DNA of 10,643 nt, taken from DAIUCA01 sp964613675. GTDB taxonomy: Bacteria > Pseudomonadota > Gammaproteobacteria > Competibacterales > Competibacteraceae. The notes beneath the pieces were generated by a model that did not search any database, had not been told where the DNA came from, and worked only from the letters and a program-made list of their open reading frames with translations. Positions 1 through 5,377 of the stretch are shown one piece after another. Position 1 is the first letter of the stretch, and each line of letters starts with the position of its first letter. The position numbers were made by a program, and so were the translations under genes. The stretch is from positions 1-10,643 of the forward strand of contig CAZTIH010000090.1 in assembly GCA_964613675.1 (NCBI GenBank), written 5' to 3'.

Positions 1-438
1 GGCCGCCGATCCCGTATCCCCCGAAGTTGCCCCCAAAATATTGAGATAACCGTTACGTTGTTCGAGGGCGTACTCAAAGAGCTGTCCCAAAAGCTGCATG
101 GCAACGTCTTTGAACGCCAATGTGGGACCGTTCGACAGCTCCAACAGATAGGTCTGGGAATCCAGGACAGTAATGGGGGTAATGTCGTCTCGTTGAAAAT
201 TCGCGGCGGTGTAGGTGAGGTCGATGATTCGCCGCAAATCTGCCGAATTGAGATCATCGGTAAAAGGGGTTAACAGGGCGTAGGCCAAATCTCGATAATT
301 CAACCCTCGTAAGGAAGACAAGGAAAATGTCGGCAATTCCGTCGGTACACATAAACCGCCATCGGAGGCGAGACCGCTAAGTAAAATATCGAGAAAGGAC
401 GCGGGGGGCATAGCGCCTCGGGTGCTCACATACTGCAT
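1..438 (-). CDS. thrC: Threonine synthase, N-terminal part (runs off the left edge)
   Basis: Threonine synthase converts O-phosphohomoserine to threonine in the cytoplasm, using pyridoxal phosphate (PLP). Translating the minus strand from the ATG at 438 gives 146 residues that stay open to the window edge. They begin MQYVSTRG, have GLASDGGLCVP at about 22-32, LSNGPTLAFKD at 101-111 and ILGATSGDTGSAA at the cut end. These are the N-terminal signature, the PLP-lysine motif (Lys110) and the phosphate-binding loop of the ThrC family. The start is supported by GGAG about 10 bases upstream and by the family N-terminus. The full protein is usually about 430-470 aa, so about two thirds lies outside the window. 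The 115 bases upstream hold a relic transposon end (507-536). The neighbouring membrane protein and chrA give no functional link to threonine synthesis. Identification is secure. Confidence 0.96.
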   Translation of the reverse strand, partial: MQYVSTRGAMPPASFLDILLSGLASDGGLCVPTELPTFSLSSLRGLNYRDLAYALLTPFTDDLNSADLRRIIDLTYTAANFQRDDITPITVLDSQTYLLELSNGPTLAFKDVAMQLLGQLFEYALEQRNGYLNILGATSGDTGSAA

Positions 439-506
439 ACGGTTAGGACTCCAAAATCAATCTAAAAACCAGGAAACGCCGCGCTTTTCATCGTCGAGGA
501 CTTGCG

Positions 507-536
507 TTGACAACCTCACCGCTTTGAAGGACGGGG
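507..536 (-). mobile_element. Solo right end of an IS200/IS605-type element (relic)
   Basis: Read on the minus strand, this 30-base block starts CCCCGTCCTTCA and ends GAGGTTGTCAA. It aligns without gaps to the block at 3660-3689 on the plus strand, with 23 of 30 bases identical, including CCCCGTC, TTCA and the terminal TGTCAA. IS200/IS605 elements typically end in a short hairpin followed by a TCAA-like cleavage site. Here the second half of the hairpin has decayed (AAGCGGTG in place of GGGTGGGG). No transposase gene lies next to it, so it is a fragment. It sits between the 289-aa gene and the thrC start. Confidence 0.55.
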
Positions 537-553
537 CTTGTCGCGCATTTTGG

Positions 554-1423
554 TCATTGAATCGGCTCATTTTCCGCTTTTCGACGCAAAAATTGAGCAA
601 TCATAGCAAGGCTTGTCCACGCCGCGAATCCAAGCAGCGCAAAGGGTTGCCACATTGTGACGGGTTGGTTGTACAGCGCACCGCCCCCCCCTAGCGCAAA
701 CAGTCCCAGTCCCACCCCAAAACCCACAGCACACACGACCCGCATGGCCCAAAGATAACGTGGCCCCCCCAAGTGCAGCCCCGCCAGAAGGCCCCCCATC
801 GCGGCTAAGGTAAACGCTACGGTTTGGTAAATTCTCAGCGCCGTGGTCTCGGAGAACCAGATCCGACGGATTTCCGACGGCCACCCCTCAAAGAGTTGTA
901 GGGGCTGTAACTCGATTAGACCTCGACCTTCAAACACGAGATTGACGGTCATGCGAAGCGGACGATGGCCTTGTGCGTCAAAGGGGAGGTTAATTTCGCG
1001 GAAACGGTCGCGAAATCGGTGGCCGCGCAGTTCGCCCATCACCCCTAATAAGCTGTCGGCGCGCTGGATGATGAGGCCATTGGGGAATTCGTAAACGGCT
1101 TCGAGGAACGCCCGCCCGTCGAGTTGGAAGCGAGCGGCGGTGTACAGCACCCAGCGCGTAGGTAACACCTGGGGAAAGGCGAAGGTTGCGAGGGGGTAGC
1201 GCGTTAGGGATTCGTGGAAATTTTCCACCTGTAAACGACGAGGTAAGGCACCTTCAGCGGGAAGGGGGGTGCCCAGATGAGGCAAACCGTCCCAATTTTC
1301 CACGATTAGGGGGGGATTTTTGAGTTGAGGTAAGGAATAATCGGTTAAGGGACGAATAACGCCCCAAGTCAAGCCCATGACCGACAATATGCCAATAAAT
1401 ACGCCAAAAGTGAGTTTTCTCAT
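554..1423 (-). CDS. Membrane protein of unknown function, 289 aa
   Basis: I do not recognise this family. The protein begins MRKLTFGVFIGILSVMGLTW, a membrane-spanning segment or uncleaved signal anchor at about 5-24. A soluble stretch of about 170 residues (25-195) follows, probably outside the inner membrane. Three hydrophobic segments come at about 199-218, 225-246 and 257-279, and the tail is short and charged (RRKAENEPIQ). The reading frame is open further upstream to 1504, but that extension overlaps the end of chrA out of frame. The ATG at 1423, 11 bases past the chrA stop and directly before a hydrophobic N-terminus, is the better start. A GAAAG about 6 bases upstream is only a weak ribosome site, so translation may depend on coupling to chrA. 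The tight spacing implies co-transcription with chrA; a role linked to chromate is only a guess. Confidence 0.7.
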   Translation of the reverse strand: MRKLTFGVFIGILSVMGLTWGVIRPLTDYSLPQLKNPPLIVENWDGLPHLGTPLPAEGALPRRLQVENFHESLTRYPLATFAFPQVLPTRWVLYTAARFQLDGRAFLEAVYEFPNGLIIQRADSLLGVMGELRGHRFRDRFREINLPFDAQGHRPLRMTVNLVFEGRGLIELQPLQLFEGWPSEIRRIWFSETTALRIYQTVAFTLAAMGGLLAGLHLGGPRYLWAMRVVCAVGFGVGLGLFALGGGGALYNQPVTMWQPFALLGFAAWTSLAMIAQFLRRKAENEPIQ

Positions 1424-1434
1424 GATAGACACTT

Positions 1435-2760
1435 TCAGAGCAGGGTACTTAAATAACCGACCCCAGCGCTGCCGAGGACGACGCTCCAAGGAGGAAGTTT
1501 CCATAATGCCAAAGCACCCCAGGCAAGTAAGGCGATGGCAGCCGTGAGGTTGCTAGTAATGCCGTATTGCCAAATAGGATCGTATAATGCTCCGAGCAGT
1601 AATCCAACGACGGCCGCATTAATTCCCTGCATTGCACGACTCATCAACGCATTTTCAGCCAATTTCACCCAAAAAGGCAGCAATCCGAAGACGAGTAAGA
1701 ATGATGGTAGAAAAATCCCGATAGTCGCGACAAAGGCACCGACGATTCCCGTCATGGCCATTCCTAAGTACGATGAAAACGTGAATAAAGGTCCTGGCAC
1801 CGCTTGGGCAGCGCCATAGCCCACTAGAAAAGTCTCCATTGAAACCCCTTGGGGCGTGACAAATGAGGTTTGTAAGAGTGGTAATACAACATGACCTCCC
1901 CCAAAAACCAAGGATCCTGCCTTAAAAAATGATTCAAACTGGTAAAGTAATGGTGATTGTAAGATTTGATTCAGAAGCGGTAATCCGACCAGTAATCCGA
2001 AAAATACGCCCAAGTTAAGCAAAGAAAACCACACAGGTAAGGAAATGGGGATTATTTGGGACACTTTCGGAATCGGCTTGAGAAACCCTAGCCCAAAGAC
2101 CGCGCCGATGCCCAATACGGCGAACTGGCCCAATACCCCCGGGATAAACCAAGTCAGCGCAGCAAGGAGCAAGGCCAAAGTTTGGCGGCTGCGATCGGGA
2201 CAAAGCGTTTTCGCCATTCCCCACACGGCTTGGACGACTACTGCGACGGCAACCGCTTTCAATCCCAATAACCCATCGCTTCCCCCTTCAGCGATTAACC
2301 AAGGGGTCAATGAGGCGACGAAGGCCATTAACAGGGCAGAGGGGAGCGTGAACCCCAACCAAGCCGCGAACGCCCCCCCCATGCCCGCTCGAAGCAATCC
2401 AATGGCAATCCCGGTTTGGCTACTGGCGGGCCCCGGTAGAAATTGGCAAAACGCGACTAGTTCGGCGTAATGGGCGTCACTCAGCCACTTGCGGTGTTCG
2501 ACAAAGGTGGTGCGAAAGTAAGCTAAATGGGCGATAGGGCCGCCAAATGCCGTCAATCCTTGCATTAAGAAGGCAAAAAATACTTCGCCGATGGCCCAAA
2601 AATTGGGATTGTGTGAAGAGGGGGGACCTGCTGACTGTGCGTCGGGCGAGGGCACCGAAGAGGGCGATAAAACGGATTCGTGCGGTATCACGGAAAGAGT
2701 TACCCCGAGCAAAAAAATCGTAGGGTCTGATTGCCACGAGGATTGATCGTGCGTCACCAT
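1435..2760 (-). CDS. chrA: Chromate transporter, two-domain ChrA (CHR family)
   Basis: ChrA proteins are inner-membrane transporters of the CHR superfamily that expel chromate. This 441-aa protein has the long two-domain layout. The first CHR half carries GLTAFGGPIAH (about 68-78) and QFLPGPASSQTGIAIG (106-121). The second carries FKAGSLVFGGGHVVLP (279-294) and AQAVPGPLFTFSSYLGM (319-335). These repeated FGG and PGP motifs are the family hallmark, and hydrophobic segments fill the rest. Residues 1-53 are Ser/Pro-rich and not membrane-like, longer than usual before the first CHR domain. An in-frame GTG at 2691 (IPHESVL...) could be the true start, and neither start has a convincing ribosome site. 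No chrB regulator is visible. The 289-aa membrane protein follows by 11 bases. Family assignment is firm; chromate as the substrate is inferred from the family. Confidence 0.93.
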   Translation of the reverse strand: MVTHDQSSWQSDPTIFLLGVTLSVIPHESVLSPSSVPSPDAQSAGPPSSHNPNFWAIGEVFFAFLMQGLTAFGGPIAHLAYFRTTFVEHRKWLSDAHYAELVAFCQFLPGPASSQTGIAIGLLRAGMGGAFAAWLGFTLPSALLMAFVASLTPWLIAEGGSDGLLGLKAVAVAVVVQAVWGMAKTLCPDRSRQTLALLLAALTWFIPGVLGQFAVLGIGAVFGLGFLKPIPKVSQIIPISLPVWFSLLNLGVFFGLLVGLPLLNQILQSPLLYQFESFFKAGSLVFGGGHVVLPLLQTSFVTPQGVSMETFLVGYGAAQAVPGPLFTFSSYLGMAMTGIVGAFVATIGIFLPSFLLVFGLLPFWVKLAENALMSRAMQGINAAVVGLLLGALYDPIWQYGITSNLTAAIALLAWGALALWKLPPWSVVLGSAGVGYLSTLL

Positions 2761-2776
2761 AAAGGCTGTTTTTTCC

Positions 2777-2796
2777 CCGAGGCGAAGCAGCCTCAG
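2777..2796 (-). promoter_or_regulatory. Short inverted repeat in the chrA leader
   Basis: In the 68 bases between the divergent starts of chrA and the 99-aa gene, a 7-bp stem (CTGAGGC / GCCTCGG on the minus strand, one G-T pair) encloses a 6-base loop. It could be an operator or a leader hairpin close to the chrA ribosome-binding region. I see no clear promoter hexamers beside it, so the role is open. Confidence 0.25.
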
Positions 2797-2828
2797 TTGC
2801 CCTATTTATTTTATTGCGGGAGATTGTG

Positions 2829-3128
2829 ATGCGTTCACTGATGATTTTAACGGGCCTGTTTGCAACGACAGCGTTTGCCTGGGAGTACCAGGTGGTGGAA
2901 GGCAACCGAATTTTGGAAGCCCACCGCGACCCCCCGGCCCCGATTAACTTGCCGTTCGATGGTTCAGCGGCCCAGGAAGTCGACCGCGATGCCCCTTTAG
3001 AAGGGATTCCGCTGACTGAAGAGCAGTTGCAGTCGATTTTAAGCCGTCCGCATCTGATCATTATCCCGGGACAGAATGTTCGCGATCGTAGAGCGGTGTT
3101 GCCGACATCGGCGTTGCGTGTTCAATAG
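2829..3128 (+). CDS. Small secreted protein of unknown function, 99 aa
   Basis: I do not recognise the family. The start is the ATG at 2829: GGGAG lies 6 bases upstream, and the protein then begins with a clean signal peptide (MRSLMILTGLFATTAFA, residues 1-17, cleavage likely after AFA). The mature part of about 82 residues starts WEYQVVEGNRILEAHRDPPAP. It is polar, has no cysteine and no further membrane segment, and ends ALRVQ, so it should be a soluble periplasmic protein. A TTG codon at 2814 in the same frame is less likely to be the start. The gene is divergent from chrA. Its stop codon lies at the very beginning of the 39-bp repeat array, and the last 15 bases of the gene fall inside the 55-base sequence repeated on the far side of the N gap. 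Confidence 0.7.
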   Translation: MRSLMILTGLFATTAFAWEYQVVEGNRILEAHRDPPAPINLPFDGSAAQEVDRDAPLEGIPLTEEQLQSILSRPHLIIIPGQNVRDRRAVLPTSALRVQ

Positions 3129-3366
3129 CGCGGGTAAAAGTTCCTAGTGACTTAACTTATTGAATAGCNNNNNNNNNNNNNNNNNNNNNNNNNNNNNNNN
3201 NNNNNNNNNNNNNNNNNNNNNNNNNNNNNNNNNNNNNNNNNNNNNNNNNNNNNNNNNNNNNNNNNNNNTTGCGTGTTCAATAGCGCGGGTAAAAGTTCCT
3301 AGTGACTTAACTTATTGAATAGCCCGGGTAAAAGTTCCTAGTGACTTAACCTATTGAATAGCGCGG
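3128..3366 (+). repeat. 39-bp tandem repeat array, interrupted by an assembly gap
   Basis: The unit begins GCGCGGGTAAAAGTTCCTAG and ends TTAACTTATTGAATA (39 bases). Full copies lie at 3128-3166, 3283-3321 and 3322-3360, and a partial copy starts at 3361. The last full copy differs from the others at two positions (GCCCGGG, AACCTATT). The copies before and after the run of N are identical and may be the same physical copy seen twice. There are no variable spacers between units, so this is not a CRISPR array. The short palindromic arms TTCAATA and TATTGAA bracket the first unit. Function unknown. Confidence 0.85.
3169..3268. other. Assembly gap of exactly 100 N, probably a contig overlap
   Basis: The run is exactly 100 N, the usual placeholder for a gap of unknown size. 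The 55 bases directly before it (3114-3168) are identical to the 55 bases directly after it (3269-3323), including 15 bases of the preceding gene's end. An overlap of exactly 55 fits a common k-mer size of de Bruijn assemblers, so the two contigs probably overlap and the true gap may be zero. Confidence 0.9.
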
Positions 3367-3390
3367 AGGGAAAATCACCGTGTTGAAGGC

Positions 3391-3646
3391 GGAGTGCCGC
3401 CACGAAACATAAGTCGAACCTGTTCCGAATGTGGCCATATGTCGGGAGAGAATCGTGAGAGGCAAGCGCACTTTGCTTGTACTGAATAATGCGGACTCAC
3501 TCAAGGAAAATGCCGATCTTATCGGTGCCTTGAATGGGTTAGGGGCGGGACACGCCCGATTAGCCTGTGAAGTGAACGGTGAAGTTGTGCCGCCAGCAAC
3601 AGGAACCCTCCAAACGGTTTTTGCAAATTCCGAAAAGATCGCTTAG
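3391..3646 (+). pseudogene. Broken C-terminal fragment of a TnpB-type (IS200/IS605 OrfB) protein
   Basis: TnpB proteins are RNA-guided nucleases of IS200/IS605 elements with a C-terminal zinc ribbon. In one frame the plus strand reads PPRNISRTCSECGHMSGE (from 3397), the usual first half of that ribbon (CxxC at 3421-3432), and continues to CTE. A TAA at 3487-3489 then interrupts, directly before the second CG pair. After a +1 shift near 3500-3505 the sequence continues ENADLIGALNGLGAGHARLACEV, the usual tail after the ribbon, and ends in TAG at 3646. So one stop and one frameshift break the fragment. Everything upstream, including the catalytic RuvC part, is missing, replaced by the 39-bp repeats. 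A 63-aa frame from the GTG at 3455 has a ribosome-site-like GGAG by chance and might be called as a gene, but its sequence is the second half of the relic. The stop overlaps the convergent kinase gene's stop by 2 bases. Confidence 0.82.
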
Positions 3647-4914
3647 ACAGTGCCGGAATCCCCGTCTTTCAGGGTGGGGACGATGTCAATCAACGCATTG
3701 GCGAGGGCCTCCAAGGAAAACGGTTTGTGCAAGACGGTGAACGGTTCAAGTTCAAGCTCGGAGCTATAACCCGTCGCCAACACTATCGGGATATGCGGAT
3801 GATGCTGCCGTAACCACACCGCTAACCCTCGACCATCTAAGGCCCCGGGCATTCGCACATCACTCAACACTATATCCGGCATCATGGAACGCACGATGTC
3901 CTGAGCGGTTTGGGCGTCTGCGGCTTCAAGGGTCGCATACCCCAGATGACGCACACTCCTCACCAGTAACCGTCGCACATTACCTTCATCCTCCACGACC
4001 AGCACCATAGGCTTATTACCGCGTTTATCCTTGGCGGGAGGCGCTTTGGGCTGAACTTCCTGAGTGGGCGTATGGGTGAACAATAAACTTACCCCTTCCC
4101 CATGACGAATGGCAGTTCCCCCCCAAGGTTTCATAAGATGTTGAAACAAAATGAGATCTTGTGGTTCTAGCATAAGCGGTTCGACGGTGAGACTCAGTTC
4201 TCCGCTGGGCGCAGGCCCTAAACACATGCGCAATGGGGGAGACGCTTGACGGGACTGTGCTTGATAGAGAACTTCCAGAAACCATTGGCTAAGAGTGGTC
4301 GTTTTGATGTGGATACTCTGCGCATTGGGTCCGTGACTGAGCACTAACGCATGGGGACCGCCGGCAATTTGCACCCACCACGGCCCCACCTCCTGCCACC
4401 ATTTTAGTAGATTGACTTCGACGGCAGCGCGTCGGTCATCTCGCAAACAACCGTTGTAGCGCTGAACTAACCCCAAGAGATCACGGGCGGCGCCGAGGCT
4501 ATCGTTTAGGATGTCTCGGGTTTCTTCATCCAAACGGGGATCGTTTTCTAACAAACGCAGGTTGCCGGTCAAAATAGTCGCTAAGTTATTGAAATCATGA
4601 CTAAATGTACTGAGCAAATGGGCGTGAAGGTTGTGAAGACGGAGGCTCTGATGGGGCTGTCCCAAAGCGATAAAATAACCGTCACTCAGGGGTTTAATCC
4701 GCCAATAAATAAGGTTGCCGTCGCGATCCTGTCCCCACTGGGAAGTGGCATAGGGGGTGACCACGCACCACGGCCGATTTTGGGTCAATTCGGCTGCGGT
4801 CAACAACGCCGTTGCCAAAGCGTTTTGAGCACACACGAACCCCTTTGTGTTTAGGAGCAATGCGGGGATGTCGAGGGCTTCAAGACATTGATGGAGGATT
4901 TGGGGCGGATTCAT
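3643..4914 (-). CDS. Sensor-type protein with phospho-acceptor His domain, degenerate ATPase region and C-terminal receiver
   Basis: This 423-aa cytoplasmic protein resembles a hybrid two-component sensor. Residues 1-85 look like a small PAS-type sensing domain. An H-box of the HDFNN type follows (FSHDFNNLATILTGNLRLLE, His106). Residues 165-285 occupy the place of the ATPase domain but lack a convincing N-box and any DxGxG motif; only a GGTAIRHGEGVSLLFTHTP remnant near 265-283 recalls the end of that domain. After a linker, residues 303-412 form a full receiver: VVEDE (acidic pocket at 308-310), Asp352 in IVLSDVRMPG, Thr381 in LATGYS and Lys397 in LHKPF. There are no membrane segments. The last residues, about 410-423 (ending TLKDGDSGTV), are encoded by the transposon right end. 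The ATG at 4914 has no strong ribosome site. It may be a pseudokinase or phosphotransfer protein; partner and signal are unknown. Confidence 0.85.
   Translation of the reverse strand: MNPPQILHQCLEALDIPALLLNTKGFVCAQNALATALLTAAELTQNRPWCVVTPYATSQWGQDRDGNLIYWRIKPLSDGYFIALGQPHQSLRLHNLHAHLLSTFSHDFNNLATILTGNLRLLENDPRLDEETRDILNDSLGAARDLLGLVQRYNGCLRDDRRAAVEVNLLKWWQEVGPWWVQIAGGPHALVLSHGPNAQSIHIKTTTLSQWFLEVLYQAQSRQASPPLRMCLGPAPSGELSLTVEPLMLEPQDLILFQHLMKPWGGTAIRHGEGVSLLFTHTPTQEVQPKAPPAKDKRGNKPMVLVVEDEGNVRRLLVRSVRHLGYATLEAADAQTAQDIVRSMMPDIVLSDVRMPGALDGRGLAVWLRQHHPHIPIVLATGYSSELELEPFTVLHKPFSLEALANALIDIVPTLKDGDSGTV
3660..3689 (+). mobile_element. Right-end hairpin of the IS200/IS605-type relic
   Basis: Fourteen bases after the TnpB stop, CCCCGTCT and GGGTGGGG form an 8-bp stem (three G-T pairs) around the loop TTCA. 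It is followed by ACGATGTCAA, whose TCAA resembles the cleavage site of this transposon family. In active elements this region also forms the end of the TnpB guide RNA, with the guide taken from sequence just beyond the end. The block lies inside the 3' end of the convergent kinase gene, encoding its last residues in antisense. Confidence 0.72.
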
Positions 4915-5034
4915 AGGGCGTTGTGATGCAGAAATAAGGGAGTACTTTTTAGGTGAAGTGCTTTTTCAATTAAGGTATTTGTTGAATTTCTCACAGATTA
5001 CAAGTGACGGCCACCCAAAAATAGGTTTTACGGG

Positions 5035-5063
5035 TTGCATGTGAAAAATGACCATGTTAAAAA
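5035..5063 (+). promoter_or_regulatory. Possible promoter of the riboswitch RNA
   Basis: TTGCAT (5035-5040) and TAAAAA (5058-5063) are 17 bases apart and would start transcription near 5070, just before the riboswitch. Both hexamers match the sigma-70 consensus only partly (3 and 4 of 6), so the call rests mainly on position. Confidence 0.3.
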
Positions 5064-5075
5064 CACTGAATCGTT

Positions 5076-5184
5076 ACGCACTCAATCGTGCGCTAAGGGC
5101 AAAATCACCGAAAGGTGGTGACGCAAAGTCTCCGGTCTAATGGAAATTTCATTTCCTATGATAGCGGGATTGCCGAGGTAACTG
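5076..5184 (+). promoter_or_regulatory. Cyclic di-GMP-I (GEMM) riboswitch
   Basis: GEMM RNAs bind the second messenger c-di-GMP and control the RNA they sit in. The plus strand carries the conserved core in order: AAGGGCAAA (5095-5103), a hairpin ATCACC-GAAA-GGTGGT with the expected GAAA tetraloop (5104-5119), GACGCAAAG (5120-5128), CTCCGG.CTAA (5130-5140), a second hairpin GGAAA-TTTCA-TTTCC (5142-5156), and ATGATAGCGGGATTGCCGAGG (5158-5178). The first hairpin loop and the ATGATAGC stretch are where the tetraloop docks in this class. A further 8-bp hairpin (TGGCTGCA / TGCAGTCA, about 5183-5204) follows and could be part of the expression platform. Downstream on this strand I see no protein gene before the terminator at 5328. 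Orientation and class are clear. Confidence 0.92.
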
Positions 5185-5327
5185 GCTGCACTCCAAATGC
5201 AGTCACGCGCCAAACACATGCTTCTCGTGCCTGTGTAAGTCGGACAAATCCCCTTAAAACCGAAGTGCCAAGCTCACCCCTAAAATAGTTATCTGTTTTT
5301 TTGCGGCTGTAAAAACTTGGGGGTTTG

Positions 5328-5358
5328 CCGGGCAGGGCACTGTCCGGCGCTTTTTATT
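5328..5358 (+). terminator. Intrinsic terminator ending the riboswitch transcript
   Basis: A 9-bp stem (GCCGGGCAG / CTGTCCGGC, one G-T pair) with loop GGCA is followed by GCTTTTTATT on the plus strand. The minus strand lacks a T run after the same hairpin, so it stops plus-strand transcription, here a transcript from the riboswitch, rather than dapD. A transcript from about 5070 to 5358 would be roughly 290 bases. Confidence 0.8.
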
Positions 5359-5377
5359 GGACGACCTTCTCTACATT

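Noticed and set aside
1424..1504. Longer start (1504) for the 289-aa membrane protein
   Set aside because: The extension overlaps the chrA coding end and is arginine-rich, whereas ATG 1423 precedes a normal hydrophobic N-terminus.
2477..3061. Minus-strand frame of 194 codons across the chrA start and the 99-aa gene
   Set aside because: It overlaps chrA in another frame and runs antisense to a gene with signal peptide and ribosome site; composition is not protein-like.
3128..3366. CRISPR array
   Set aside because: The 39-bp units are directly tandem with no spacers, and there are no cas genes.
5197..5238. 13-codon frame after the riboswitch as a leader peptide or regulated gene
   Set aside because: No ribosome site, too short to judge, and it overlaps hairpin sequence.
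5328..5358. The same hairpin as a dapD terminator
   Set aside because: On the minus strand no T run follows the stem; the T run is on the plus-strand side.
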